Shown here: one piece after another, positions 8,091 to 17,095 of the stretch
How positions within the stretch are numbered: the first letter of the stretch is position 1
Layout: each line of letters begins with the position of its first letter
Source: Lachnoclostridium sp. An118
Lineage (GTDB): Bacteria > Bacillota > Clostridia > Lachnospirales > Lachnospiraceae
Assembly: GCF_002160985.1 (NCBI RefSeq)
Contig: NZ_NFLQ01000001.1
Location: 248,001 to 312,000, forward strand
Direction of reading: 5' to 3'
DNA: 64,000 nt
Program-made: the position numbers and the translations under genes
Notes under the pieces: model-generated
Databases searched by the model: none
Told to the model about the DNA's origin: nothing
Seen by the model: only the letters and a program-made list of their open reading frames with translations

Positions 8091-8885
8091 ATGAAACTTG
8101 GATTTATCGGAACGGGAAATATGGCCACAGCCATGATGGGCGGAATCATTGAAAATCACATTGCGGCGCCGGAGGAGATTATTGGAGCAGACCCCTTTGC
8201 GCCAGGGCGGGAGAGAGTAAAAGAAAAGTACGGTATCCGTGTGACCGGGGACAACAATGAGGTCGTAAAAAATGCGGAGGTTGTCATCCTCTCTGTAAAG
8301 CCCCAGTTTTATGCGGACGTGATCGCGGGTATCAGAGACAGTGTGACGGACAGTCATCTGATCATCACCATCGCGCCGGGAAAGACTCTTGCCTGGCTGG
8401 CGGAGCAGTTCCAGAAGCCGGTGAAGATCGTGCGCACCATGCCAAACACGCCTGCCATGGTGGGAGAGGGAATGACAGGAGCCTGCAAAAACGCTTATGT
8501 GACAGACGGGGATATGGAGAAGGCGCTGTCCATTTTAAATGGCTTTGGAAAAGCGGAACTGGTCCCCGAGCACATGATGGATGCGGTCGTGGCAGTCAGC
8601 GGAAGCTCACCGGCCTATGTGTTCATGCTGATCGAGGCCATGGCAGACGCAGCTGTATCCGGCGGTATTCCGAGAAATCAAGCGTATAAATTCGCCGCAC
8701 AGGCAGTGCTGGGAAGCGCGAAGATGGTGCTTGAGACCGGCAGGCATCCGGGAGAGCTGAAGGATATGGTGTGCTCACCGGCCGGGACGACCATCGAGTC
8801 CGTTCGGGTACTGGAGGAAAAAGGCTTCAGGAGCGCTGTCATCGAGGCGATGAAAAAATGCGAGGAGATATCTAAAAGTCTTTAA
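8091..8885 (+). CDS. proC: Pyrroline-5-carboxylate reductase
   Basis: The 264-residue protein reduces 1-pyrroline-5-carboxylate to L-proline with NAD(P)H. The Rossmann start is MKLGFIGTGNMATAMMGGI, followed by VILSVKPQ, RTMPNTPAMVGEG and the C-terminal helical signature SGSSPAYVFMLIEAMADAAV and DMVCSPAGTTIESVRVLE. ATG 8091 is chosen because AAGAGGAGG precedes it and the family begins here; a longer frame to 8043 would run through the operators. In context it takes the HypD product on to proline, which could feed Stickland reduction or protein synthesis. Confidence 0.95.
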   Translation: MKLGFIGTGNMATAMMGGIIENHIAAPEEIIGADPFAPGRERVKEKYGIRVTGDNNEVVKNAEVVILSVKPQFYADVIAGIRDSVTDSHLIITIAPGKTLAWLAEQFQKPVKIVRTMPNTPAMVGEGMTGACKNAYVTDGDMEKALSILNGFGKAELVPEHMMDAVVAVSGSSPAYVFMLIEAMADAAVSGGIPRNQAYKFAAQAVLGSAKMVLETGRHPGELKDMVCSPAGTTIESVRVLEEKGFRSAVIEAMKKCEEISKSL

Positions 8886-8902
8886 AAGTAAACAGGGATA
8901 CA

Positions 8903-8937
8903 GGGACAGAGGTTTTCGTTTTCCTCTGTCCTTTTTT
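8903..8937 (+). terminator. Terminator after proC
   Basis: GGACAGAGG (8904-8912) and CCTCTGTCC (8923-8931) form a 9-bp stem followed by six T. Confidence 0.9.
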
Positions 8938-8988
8938 GTGCTAAAATATAAGAAGCATATCAACTAAAAAGGACAGAGGGACAAGATA

Positions 8989-9588
8989 ATGGAGAAGACA
9001 GAAGAAAAGAAGAGTGTAAAGAGCAGGATCATCTCGGCTGCCTGGGAGCTGTTCCGGGACAAGGGCTTTGGCGGGACGACAGTGGATGACATCATAGAAA
9101 GGTCCGGAACGTCCAAGGGTTCCTTTTACTACTATTTCAGCGCCAAGGATGAGCTGCTGAACACACTGGCGGAGATGCTGGATGACTACTACGGGGAACT
9201 GGAGGACAAGCTGGATCCCGGCGAGGACTGCTTTGAGAAGCTCCTCTATCTGAACAGGGAAATGCACGCCATGATGGAGGAGAATATCAGCATGGAGCTG
9301 CTGGCTTCCCTGTACTCCACCCAGCTTGTGGCCCAGGGAGAGAGCCAGCTCCTGAATGAGAACCGGAAATACTACAAGCTGATATCCGGGATCGTGGAGG
9401 AGGGGCAGAAGAGGGGAGAGATCCGCGGGGATGTGTCTATCCGAACGGTGGTGAAATATTACGCCATGTGCGAGAGGGCTCTCGTGACAGAGTGGTGCCT
9501 CGGAAAGGGGAGCTATTCCCTGGGAGAGTACAGCAGGGAGTATTTTCCTGTCATGATGGAGCATTTCCGGGGGACAGGCAATCCCTGA
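8989..9588 (+). CDS. TetR-family transcriptional regulator
   Basis: The 199-residue protein has the TetR N-terminal helix-turn-helix: RIISAAWELFRDKGFGGTTV then DIIERSGTSKGSFYYYFSAKDEL (about residues 12-56). The C-terminal ligand domain is all-helical and not assignable to a substrate. No divergent target gene is present; the gene stands alone between proC and the convergent pyrBI operon. The stretch GGACAGAGGGACAAG before the ATG serves as ribosome site and repeats part of the proC terminator sequence. Confidence 0.9.
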   Translation: MEKTEEKKSVKSRIISAAWELFRDKGFGGTTVDDIIERSGTSKGSFYYYFSAKDELLNTLAEMLDDYYGELEDKLDPGEDCFEKLLYLNREMHAMMEENISMELLASLYSTQLVAQGESQLLNENRKYYKLISGIVEEGQKRGEIRGDVSIRTVVKYYAMCERALVTEWCLGKGSYSLGEYSREYFPVMMEHFRGTGNP

Positions 9589-9627
9589 AACGCCTGAAAT
9601 TTATGGAAAACACACGGAGAATGGAAA

Positions 9628-9663
9628 CAGGGACAGATACGGCTTCTGCCATATCTGTCCCTG
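9628..9663. terminator. Hairpin between tetR and pyrI (probable convergent terminator)
   Basis: CAGGGACAGATA (9628-9639) and TATCTGTCCCTG (9652-9663) pair over 12 bp with a 12-nt loop. There is no strong T-run on either strand, so termination strength is uncertain. Confidence 0.55.
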
Positions 9664-9691
9664 GATCGTCTGATACTATCTGAGGTCCTTC

Positions 9692-10138
9692 CTATCTGGG
9701 CCTTCTCTCATACTTTTCTTCGCAGTACATGCACCGGTAGATTTCTTTATCCGGGTCAGTCAGGACGAATACGTGATCCAGCTCCTGCTCAATGGAAGTG
9801 ATACACCGGGGGTTTTTGCACCGGATGACATTTTTTATCTTTTTGGGCAGATGAAGCGCTTTTTTCTCGATGATCTGCTCGTCCTTGATGATGTTGATGG
9901 TGATGTTGTGGTCAATGAACCCCAGGATGTCCAGATCCATAAAGTCGATGGGACACTCGATCTTCATGATATCCTTCTTCCCCATCTTGCTGCTCTTGGC
10001 GTTCTTGATGATGGCCACGCAGCAGTCCAGCTGGTCCAGGTGGAGATATTTGTAGATGTCCATACTGCGGCCTGCCTGGATGTGGTCCAGCACAAAGCCC
10101 TCGGAAATGCGTCCGACATTCAATGTATTCTTAACCAT
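9692..10138 (-). CDS. pyrI: Aspartate carbamoyltransferase regulatory chain
   Basis: The 148-residue protein is the allosteric, zinc-binding subunit of ATCase. The start MVKNTLNVGRISEGFVLDHI matches the nucleotide-binding domain, and the four zinc cysteines C107, C112, C136 and C139 are present in CKNPRC and CMYC. It is 11 bases downstream of pyrB and co-transcribed. The presence of PyrI suggests a dodecameric ATCase subject to nucleotide control rather than the simple trimer of Bacillus. Confidence 0.95.
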   Translation of the reverse strand: MVKNTLNVGRISEGFVLDHIQAGRSMDIYKYLHLDQLDCCVAIIKNAKSSKMGKKDIMKIECPIDFMDLDILGFIDHNITINIIKDEQIIEKKALHLPKKIKNVIRCKNPRCITSIEQELDHVFVLTDPDKEIYRCMYCEEKYERRPR

Positions 10139-10149
10139 GTTTCTTCCTC

Positions 10150-11067
10150 CTACACTTCAATTTCCAGCAATGTCAAAATGAGAGCCATGCGGACATAGAC
10201 ACCGTACTGCATCTGTTTGAAATAGGCGGCTCTCGGGTCGGAGTCCACCTCCGTGGAGATCTCGTTGACGCGGGGCAGCGGATGGAGCACGTACATGTCA
10301 TCCTTGGCCAGTTTCATTTTCTTTGCATCCAGGATGTAGAAGTCCTTCATGCGCACATAGTCTTCCTCGTTGAAGAAGCGCTCCTTCTGCACACGGGTCA
10401 TGTAGAGCAGGTCCAGATTAGGAAGAGCATCCTCCAGGCGGACAACCTCCTCGTAGGGAACCTGGTTCTTCTCCAGCACATCGTGGCGGATATATCCCGG
10501 AAGTCTCAGCTCCTCCGGTGAGATGAGGACAAATTTCATGCCCGGATAGCGCACCAGGGCGTGGATCAGGGAGTGGACTGTGCGGCCGAATTTCAGGTCT
10601 CCGCACAGACCGATGGTCATATTGCCCAGATGCCCTTTCAGAGAGCGGATCGTCATCAGGTCCGTCAGTGTCTGGGTGGGATGCTGATGCCCTCCGTCTC
10701 CCGCATTGATGACCGGGATGGAAGAGTGCTGGCAGGCAACCATGGGAGCCCCCTCTTTGGGGTGGCGCATGGCGCAGATGTCCGCGTAGCAGGAGATGGT
10801 GCGGATGGTGTCAGACACGCTCTCTCCCTTGGCGGCGGAGCTGGAGTCAGCGGAAGAAAATCCCATGATGCTGCCTCCCAGGTTCAGCATAGCTGCCTCG
10901 TGGCTTAAACGTGTTCTCGTGCTTGGCTCGTAGAACAGGGTGGCAAGCTTTTTCCCGTCGCAGGCGTGGGCATATTTCTTCGGGTCTGCCTCAATGTCCT
11001 CTGCCAGGTCCAGCAATTTATCCAGCTCTTCCACTGAAAAGTCCAGTGGGCTCATTAAATGTCTCAT
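10150..11067 (-). CDS. pyrB: Aspartate carbamoyltransferase catalytic chain
   Basis: The 305-residue enzyme makes N-carbamoyl-L-aspartate, the committed step of pyrimidine synthesis. The carbamoyl-phosphate signature [16 protein letters not shown], the PALA-binding HPTQTLTD and HPLPRVNEI are all present. ATG 11067 is chosen because CGAAGGAGG lies 6 bases upstream; the longer frame reaching 11100 has no such site. No PyrR-binding attenuator or other pyr gene was seen nearby. Confidence 0.96.
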   Translation of the reverse strand: MRHLMSPLDFSVEELDKLLDLAEDIEADPKKYAHACDGKKLATLFYEPSTRTRLSHEAAMLNLGGSIMGFSSADSSSAAKGESVSDTIRTISCYADICAMRHPKEGAPMVACQHSSIPVINAGDGGHQHPTQTLTDLMTIRSLKGHLGNMTIGLCGDLKFGRTVHSLIHALVRYPGMKFVLISPEELRLPGYIRHDVLEKNQVPYEEVVRLEDALPNLDLLYMTRVQKERFFNEEDYVRMKDFYILDAKKMKLAKDDMYVLHPLPRVNEISTEVDSDPRAAYFKQMQYGVYVRMALILTLLEIEV

Positions 11068-11114
11068 AAAAACCTCCTTCGTGTTATGTGCCCTTCTCAT
11101 GGCACGGTAAAGAA

Positions 11115-11651
11115 TTAACGGTACGTCAGAAGCTCGTCCACGCTCTTTCGCTTCGGCGCCTCGGGAGCAATGTCCGGATACCCCACTGCGATCAGTGCCC
11201 CAAGCTCACGATCAGCGGGAATGTCAAGAAGCTCTCCTATGCCGTCCTCGTCAAAAATCCCCATGATGACCGTGCCAAGGCCCGCTTCATGGGCAGCCAG
11301 ACAGAAGGTCTGGCAGGCGGCTCCCACATCAAACATCTGCCAGCGGTCCCCTTTCTTTGTAGAGAAAGAGCCGTCCCTCTCAAAGCCGCTGCGCCCTTTG
11401 ACAAAGGTGACAGCCAGGAGGAGCGGTGCCTGACGGATAATATGACTGTTGAATGACGGGGTGAAATCATCGGCAATTTTTGCGAGAATAGAAGAATCTT
11501 CGATAGCGATATAGCGTGTGATCTGACTGTTTTTCCAGGAAGGAGAATAGGATGCCGCCTGGATGACTGTCTCAAGAAGCTGGTGCCCCACAGGGTCCGG
11601 CTTGAATTTGCGGATACTTCTTCTGCTGAAAATGCAATCCATAGTGTTCAT
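11115..11651 (-). CDS. Nitroreductase-family FMN protein
   Basis: The 178-residue protein begins [23 protein letters not shown], the FMN-binding SRRSIRxF start of the nitroreductase fold, and later has [18 protein letters not shown] and [19 protein letters not shown], typical of the family's C-terminal half. Substrate cannot be read from sequence. The stop is 47 bases before pyrB on the same strand, so read-through into pyrBI is possible. Confidence 0.88.
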   Translation of the reverse strand: MNTMDCIFSRRSIRKFKPDPVGHQLLETVIQAASYSPSWKNSQITRYIAIEDSSILAKIADDFTPSFNSHIIRQAPLLLAVTFVKGRSGFERDGSFSTKKGDRWQMFDVGAACQTFCLAAHEAGLGTVIMGIFDEDGIGELLDIPADRELGALIAVGYPDIAPEAPKRKSVDELLTYR

Positions 11652-11722
11652 ACTGTTCGCCTCCCTTTAGATCAATCCACCGTACCTACATCATATAATA
11701 AATGCCAAAGTTTTTCAACGTC

Positions 11723-11756
11723 TGACGTGGATTTTGACGTGGACTTGTATTATAAT
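11723..11756 (+). promoter_or_regulatory. Direct repeat and -10-like element upstream of pheA
   Basis: TGACGTGGA occurs twice at 11723-11731 and 11735-11743, a 12-bp period, just before TATAAT at 11751-11756. The TTGACG inside the second copy is only 11 bases from TATAAT, too near for a normal -35, so the repeat may be an activator or repressor site rather than core promoter. Confidence 0.4.
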
Positions 11757-11791
11757 ACCTTTTAGTATGTGTGCAAAAGGAGACAGAAGAA

Positions 11792-12922
11792 ATGGCAGAA
11801 TTAGAGGAACTGAGAGAACATCTGGCGCAGATCGACAGCCAGATCGCGGAATTGTACAAGAGCCGTGTGCAGGTGTGCGAAAAGATCGGCGATATCAAGA
11901 TAGATGCAGGAAAGAAAGTGTTTGACAAAAAGCGGGAAAAGGACCAGCTCGCCAGGATCACCCGGAATGTAGAGGACGATTTCCTGCGCCTCGGCCTGAC
12001 GGAGCTCTTTGAGCAGCTCATGTCTCAGAGCCGAAAAATGCAGTACCAGATGCTGACTAAGAAGGGAGCGCTTGGAAGGCTGCCCTTTATCGGAGTGGAC
12101 AAGCTGGATTACGAGCAGTCCCGGATCGTCTTTCAGGGGACAGACGGCGCCTACTCCCAGGCAGCCATGCACGCTTATTTTGGAAAGGATATAAACAGCT
12201 TCCATGTGCAGACCTTTCGTGACGCCATGGAGGCCATAGAGGAGGGTTCTGCGGATTTTGCGGTCCTCCCCATTGAAAATTCATCAGCGGGAGTGGTGAG
12301 TGAGGTCTATGACCTGCTTGTGGAATTTGAAAATTATATCGTGGGAGAGATCATCCTCCCCATCGACCATGCTCTCGCAAGCGTGGAGGGAGCGTCCCTG
12401 GACACGATAAAGACGGTCTACTCCCATCCCCAGGCACTGATGCAGAGCTCCAAATATCTGGATGAGCAGCCGGGATGGCAGCGGATCAGCGCTCCCAACA
12501 CAGCGGTGGCGGCAAAAAAAGTACTGGAGGACGGGGACATCACTCAGGCGGCCATCTGCAGTGAGCATGCGGCACAGATATACGGACTGAAGATACTGGA
12601 CCGGAAGATCAACTACAATGACAACAACTCCACCCGGTTTATCATTGTGACGAACCAGAAGATTTTCCTGAAGGACGCGAAAAAGATCAGCATCTGCTTT
12701 GAGGTGGACCACTCCAGTGGTTCTCTCTATCACCTGCTGGCCCATTTTACCTACAATAACCTGAATATGACAAAGATCGAGTCCCGTCCGGTGGAGGGAC
12801 GGACCTGGGAGTACCGCTTCTTTGTGGATTTTGAAGGAAACATGGGGGAGGGCGCTGTGAAGAACGCTATCCGGGGCCTGCGGGAGGAGTCCAAGAGCCT
12901 GAAGATACTGGGAAACTATTGA
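11792..12922 (+). CDS. pheA: Bifunctional chorismate mutase / prephenate dehydratase
   Basis: The 376-residue enzyme converts chorismate through prephenate to phenylpyruvate. Residues about 1-85 are an AroQ chorismate mutase (LREHLAQIDSQIAELYKSRVQV, KIGDIK). The dehydratase follows with VFQGTDGAYSQAAMHAYFG, ENSSAGVVSEVYDLL and STRFIIV, and an ACT domain closes it with the ESRP motif that binds phenylalanine, so feedback inhibition by Phe is expected. ATG 11792 is preferred over GTG 11771 because AAGGAGACAGAAGA precedes it. Confidence 0.95.
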   Translation: MAELEELREHLAQIDSQIAELYKSRVQVCEKIGDIKIDAGKKVFDKKREKDQLARITRNVEDDFLRLGLTELFEQLMSQSRKMQYQMLTKKGALGRLPFIGVDKLDYEQSRIVFQGTDGAYSQAAMHAYFGKDINSFHVQTFRDAMEAIEEGSADFAVLPIENSSAGVVSEVYDLLVEFENYIVGEIILPIDHALASVEGASLDTIKTVYSHPQALMQSSKYLDEQPGWQRISAPNTAVAAKKVLEDGDITQAAICSEHAAQIYGLKILDRKINYNDNNSTRFIIVTNQKIFLKDAKKISICFEVDHSSGSLYHLLAHFTYNNLNMTKIESRPVEGRTWEYRFFVDFEGNMGEGAVKNAIRGLREESKSLKILGNY

Positions 12923-12940
12923 TGCGGAGGGAGAAACGAT

Positions 12941-14242
12941 ATGAGGACACATGAGCTGATCATCTATAAAAATCTGGAGCAGGAACAGATCTTAAATGAC
13001 ATGACGTTCCTGATGGAAAACTACGACAATGAATACTATAACGAGGAGGACCTGAAAAGCCTTCTCTTTGCGTGCACAGGCAGCATACTGGAGCTCTGTG
13101 TGGACCACGGCTTTGAGGGAAATCTCTGGCACGATTACCTGACCTTTCTCCTGGCAAACGATGAGAACGCCTACAGCACTTCCTGCGAGATCGTGGGAGA
13201 GACAGGGGGGAGCATCAACAAGGTGGCCCTCCACGACTTCGCTATCTTCAAGGAGCTGTTTGACTACGACTTCTCGGCGATGGAGGCGAGCCTTGGCGTG
13301 GACTGCGTCTCCATGATCCTGGACTACACAGGATCGGGCACACACGGCAGTGTGTTCAACGGCCGCATCCGGGACCGGATCTGCGCCCTGGCAAAAAGCC
13401 TGGGGCAGACAAAGGACGCGGAGGAGTTCAAGGCTTCCGTGACCCAGTTCTACAAGGAGTTCGGCGTAGGCAAGCTGGGCCTTCACAAGGCTTTCCGGGT
13501 GGCCCACGACGAGGAGGGCGTCCACATTGTGCCTATCACAAAGATCGCCCATGTACAGCTTGACGAGCTGGTGGGGTATGAGAGCGCCAAGAAAAAACTC
13601 ATTGACAACACAGAGGCCTTTGTGAAGGGGCGCCGGGCCAACAACTGCCTTCTCTTCGGGGACGCGGGGACCGGGAAATCCTCCTCCATCAAGGCTATCC
13701 TCAATAAATATTACGACCAGGGCCTTAGGATGATCGAGGTGTACAAGCATCAGTTCCAGGACCTCAACGATGTCATCGCCCAGATCAAGAACCGGAACTA
13801 TAAATTTATCATCTACATGGACGACCTCTCCTTCGAGGAGTTTGAAATCGAATACAAATACCTGAAGGCGGTCATCGAGGGCGGACTGGAGAGAAAGCCG
13901 GACAATGTGCTCATCTACTCCACCTCCAACCGCCGCCATCTGATCCGGGAGAGCTTCCGGGATAAGGAGGAGAGAGACGAAGAGCTGCACACAAACGACA
14001 CGGTGCAGGAGAAACTTTCCCTTGTGGCAAGGTTCGGTGTCACCATATATTTTGGAAAACCGGCCAAGAAGGAATTCCAGGAGATCGTCCGTCAGCTGGC
14101 AAAGAGAAACGGCATAGAGATGGACGAAGAAAAGCTCCTTCTGGAAGCCAACCGCTGGGAGCTGAACCACGGCGGCATGTCCGGGCGGACAGCTCAGCAG
14201 TTTATAGACTATCTGCTGGGGATGGAAACGCAGTCCTGCTGA
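12941..14242 (+). CDS. DUF815-type AAA ATPase
   Basis: The 433-residue protein has a helical N-terminal region (to about 200) and a C-terminal AAA domain with Walker A GDAGTGKSSS (about residue 236), Walker B YKFIIYMDDLSFEE and sensor-like YSTSNRRHL. The layout VQLDELVGYESAKKKLIDNTEAF before the P-loop is typical of DUF815 proteins, whose cellular role is not established. It follows pheA by 18 bases, but a functional link is not evident. Confidence 0.88.
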   Translation: MRTHELIIYKNLEQEQILNDMTFLMENYDNEYYNEEDLKSLLFACTGSILELCVDHGFEGNLWHDYLTFLLANDENAYSTSCEIVGETGGSINKVALHDFAIFKELFDYDFSAMEASLGVDCVSMILDYTGSGTHGSVFNGRIRDRICALAKSLGQTKDAEEFKASVTQFYKEFGVGKLGLHKAFRVAHDEEGVHIVPITKIAHVQLDELVGYESAKKKLIDNTEAFVKGRRANNCLLFGDAGTGKSSSIKAILNKYYDQGLRMIEVYKHQFQDLNDVIAQIKNRNYKFIIYMDDLSFEEFEIEYKYLKAVIEGGLERKPDNVLIYSTSNRRHLIRESFRDKEERDEELHTNDTVQEKLSLVARFGVTIYFGKPAKKEFQEIVRQLAKRNGIEMDEEKLLLEANRWELNHGGMSGRTAQQFIDYLLGMETQSC

Positions 14243-14278
14243 TCTGACCGCTGATCCTGTTAATATGTTGCAGATAAA

Positions 14279-14316
14279 GAAGTGCGGATGAACTGATGTC
14301 AGTTCGTCCGCACTTC
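14279..14316. terminator. Convergent hairpin between the DUF815 gene and rqcH
   Basis: GAAGTGCGGATGAACT (14279-14294) pairs with AGTTCGTCCGCACTTC (14301-14316), 16 bp with one mismatch or wobble. The right arm encodes the last residues of rqcH. On the minus strand it is followed by CTTTATCTG. It probably terminates both convergent genes. Confidence 0.65.
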
Positions 14317-16041
14317 TTCAATTCCGCTGATATCCGAGTCAATGACAAGCGAGTAGTTTGTGTGGTAGATGACAAAGCCTGGCTTTCCGCCGCCGGGCTT
14401 TTTCACATGTTTCTTTTCAATGTAGTCGATCTCGACTTTATCGTTTCCGCGGCTCTTTGAGTAGTAGGCAGCCAGCCGGCCGGCCTCCTCAAAGGTGCGG
14501 TCCGGCAGCTCATCCCCGCCGGATTTCACGATGACGTGGGAGCCGGGCACCTTCTTTGCGTGGAACCACCAGTCGTTGCCGGAGGCAAAGTGGAAGGTCA
14601 GCTCCTCGTTCTGCAGATTGTTTTTTCCTACATACATATGATAGCCGTCGCTGGAGATGTAGTGGAAGGGACGGCTTGTGATGCGCACCTTCTGCTTTGT
14701 GCTGCGCCGGCGGATATAACCGGTCTGGGTCAGCTCCTCCTTGATCTGTACCAGGTCCTCCTCGGCCCGGGCGATGTCCAGGGCGTTGCTGATGGACTCC
14801 AGGTACTGGATGTCATCCCGGGTCTCCTGTATGAGCTGGCTCAAGGCCTCGAAGGTCCGCTTCTGTTTGTTGTATTTCGCAAAATAGCGCTGGGCATTCT
14901 CACCGGCTGTGAGATGTTCGTCCAGAGGGATGGTGACCTCCTCGTTGGTGTAGTAGTTGAGGGCGGTGAGCTTTTTCGCGCCGGGCTCCAGGCCGTAGCC
15001 GTAGGTGTTGATCAGCTCCCCGTAGACTTTAAATTTATCCCGGCCCTCCGTGTCCTTAAGCTGCCTGGACTGCAGGTCGTATTTCTTTCGGTTCCTCTCC
15101 AGGGCCGTCTGGACAACGTGGCGCAGGTCTGCGGACTTCTGCCTGATGCGGGTCAGCGCCTCCCGGGAGGAGTAGTAGGTGCGGATCACCTGGGAGATGG
15201 AAGAAAGTTCTTCCCTTCTGTAATTGGAGAAATGACTCAAGGGCAGGGCGGAAAATTCCTTCGGTTCCGTGCCGTCGTAATAGATGGCAGGAGAGAAAGA
15301 GCCAAGACGCACCTGTTCCATATAGTAGCTGAACTGCCGGTGGAGGTGGATGAGCATGTCTCCAGAGAGGTCCTCTGCCGTCATCCGGGACTCCAGGGCG
15401 GCCAGATAACAGATCTCCTCCGCCACCACAGGACTGATGCCGGTAAAGCTGGTGTACAGGGCTTTGGAGAGAGGCCCGCCCCTTGCCTTGAGAGCGTGGA
15501 TAAAATCCTCCTGTGTCACAGTCAGGGAATCCAGTTTGTGCATGGTATCGGGTATAAAATATTCCCGGCCGGGGAGCACCTCCCGGATGGAGCTTGTCTG
15601 GGCAGATATGTGCTTGATGCTGTCGATGATGCGGCCGCTGTCATCGCAGAAGATAATGTTGCTGTGCTTTCCCATCAGCTCCACCACAAGCGTCTTCTGG
15701 CACAGATCTCCCATCTCATCCAGGTGCTCGATGTCAAAGCGGATGATGCGCTCCATCTTTGGCTGATGGATGCCCATGATGCGCCCGCTGCCGATGTGCT
15801 TGCGCAGCAGCATGCAAAAGCCCGGAGCCTGCATGGGGCTCGTCTTGTTTTCGTCAGTGAGATATATAAGAGGAAGAGAGGCGCTGGCGCAGATGCACAG
15901 CCGCCTCTGTCCTGCGGGAGTCTTGACTGTCAGGAGAAGCTCATCTGCCTCCGGCTGAGCGATCTTGCTGATCCGCCCGCCTTCCAGAGCCTCCTTTAAT
16001 TCTTTTGTCACAGCTGCGATCGTAATTCCGTCAAAAGCCAT
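14299..16041 (-). CDS. rqcH: RqcH / NFACT-family ribosome quality-control protein (fibronectin-binding protein-like)
   Basis: The 580-residue protein begins MAFDGITIAAVTKELKEAL, the NFACT-N start common to RqcH, FbpA and eukaryotic Rqc2. A coiled-coil middle (about 280-440) and a C-terminal NFACT-R domain (GYHMYVGKNNLQNEELTF, DWWFHAKKVPGSHVIVK) follow. RqcH binds obstructed 50S subunits and adds C-terminal alanine tails that mark nascent chains for decay. Annotation as fibronectin-binding reflects older work on surface homologues; no signal peptide is present here. It is divergent from yicC. Confidence 0.93.
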   Translation of the reverse strand: MAFDGITIAAVTKELKEALEGGRISKIAQPEADELLLTVKTPAGQRRLCICASASLPLIYLTDENKTSPMQAPGFCMLLRKHIGSGRIMGIHQPKMERIIRFDIEHLDEMGDLCQKTLVVELMGKHSNIIFCDDSGRIIDSIKHISAQTSSIREVLPGREYFIPDTMHKLDSLTVTQEDFIHALKARGGPLSKALYTSFTGISPVVAEEICYLAALESRMTAEDLSGDMLIHLHRQFSYYMEQVRLGSFSPAIYYDGTEPKEFSALPLSHFSNYRREELSSISQVIRTYYSSREALTRIRQKSADLRHVVQTALERNRKKYDLQSRQLKDTEGRDKFKVYGELINTYGYGLEPGAKKLTALNYYTNEEVTIPLDEHLTAGENAQRYFAKYNKQKRTFEALSQLIQETRDDIQYLESISNALDIARAEEDLVQIKEELTQTGYIRRRSTKQKVRITSRPFHYISSDGYHMYVGKNNLQNEELTFHFASGNDWWFHAKKVPGSHVIVKSGGDELPDRTFEEAGRLAAYYSKSRGNDKVEIDYIEKKHVKKPGGGKPGFVIYHTNYSLVIDSDISGIEEVRTN

Positions 16042-16064
16042 ATAGATACAATCCTTTCTATTTT

Positions 16065-16108
16065 AAGTGTCCACAGTGCCAAGTGTTCACAGGACCAAGT
16101 GTTCACAG
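16065..16108. repeat. Three phased repeats in the rqcH-yicC intergenic region
   Basis: AAGTGTYCACAG occurs at 16065-16076 (with CC), 16081-16092 and 16097-16108, an exact 16-base period. Each copy contains the dyad GTGTTCAC-like core GTG/CAC. The array lies just upstream of the rqcH start and the yicC ribosome site and may be a regulator binding array. Confidence 0.8.
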
Positions 16109-16201
16109 TATACCACAGAAAGGAGGGTTTGCAAAGTTGACGGGGGAGGGGAAATGAATTATAATAATGCAGTATCAAAAAGCGAAAAAGAGGTTGCCAA
16201 A

Positions 16202-17083
16202 ATGATAAAGAGTATGACAGGCTTCGGGCGGTGTGAATTTGCTGACGGAGAGCGGAAATTTACGGTGGAGATGAAGGGCGTGAACCACCGCTACCTGGAT
16301 GTCAACATCCGCATGCCCAAGAAGCTGAATTTTTTTGAGACATCTATCCGCAGTCTTTTAAAGCAGTCTGTCTCCAGAGGCAAGGTGGATATTTTTATTA
16401 CCTACGAGGATCTGTCTGAGGGGCAGGCGGTGCTGAAATACAATGCGTCTCTGGCAAAAGAGTATATGGAAAGGCTCAGGGAGATGGAGCAGCAGTTCGG
16501 TCTGGACAATGACGTCCGCGTGTCCACGCTGTCCCGGTATCCGGAGGTCCTCACTATGGAGGAGCAGGCCCTGGATGAAGAGGAGATATGGAACTGCCTG
16601 AAAAAGGCCATGGAGGGCGCCATCGCCCAGTTCGTGGAGACCCGGACTCTGGAAGGGGAAAATCTCCGCAGGGATATCATCGAGAAGCTGGACGGCATGA
16701 TGGAGCTGGTAGGCTTCATCGAGGTGCGCGCTCCACAGATCATCGCCGAGTACAGGGAAAAGCTGGAGGAGAAGGTGAAGGAGCTTTTGGAGGACACCCA
16801 GATAGACGACAGCCGCATCGCCGCGGAGGTAGTTGTATTTGCAGATAAGATATGCACGGACGAGGAGGTAGTGAGACTCAAAAGCCATATCAGCCATATG
16901 AAGGACGTGCTTCTCTCCGATGAGGCGGGCATAGGAAGAAAGCTGGATTTTATCGCCCAGGAGATGAACCGGGAGGCAAATACCATCCTGTCCAAGGCAA
17001 ACGACCTGGAAGTCTCCAACAGAGGCATTGACCTGAAGACAGAGATCGAGAAGGTCAGAGAACAGATACAGAACATAGAATAG
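16202..17083 (+). CDS. YicC/YloC-family endoribonuclease
   Basis: The 293-residue protein starts MIKSMTGFGR, the invariant YicC N-terminus, and has the family's C-terminal DUF1732 with GRKLDFIAQEMNREANTILSKAND. YicC homologues have been described as endoribonucleases acting on structured or small RNAs. ATG 16202 matches the family start; an in-frame ATG at 16154 has the better ribosome site (GGGGGAGGGG) and would add 16 polar residues, so both starts may be used. gmk follows 12 bases later. Confidence 0.92.
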   Translation: MIKSMTGFGRCEFADGERKFTVEMKGVNHRYLDVNIRMPKKLNFFETSIRSLLKQSVSRGKVDIFITYEDLSEGQAVLKYNASLAKEYMERLREMEQQFGLDNDVRVSTLSRYPEVLTMEEQALDEEEIWNCLKKAMEGAIAQFVETRTLEGENLRRDIIEKLDGMMELVGFIEVRAPQIIAEYREKLEEKVKELLEDTQIDDSRIAAEVVVFADKICTDEEVVRLKSHISHMKDVLLSDEAGIGRKLDFIAQEMNREANTILSKANDLEVSNRGIDLKTEIEKVREQIQNIE

Positions 17084-17095
17084 AAAAGCGGGGAC

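Noticed and set aside
14536-15999. A 487-codon plus-strand frame opposite rqcH
   Set aside because: RqcH on the minus strand is unambiguous; the opposite frame has no recognisable motif.
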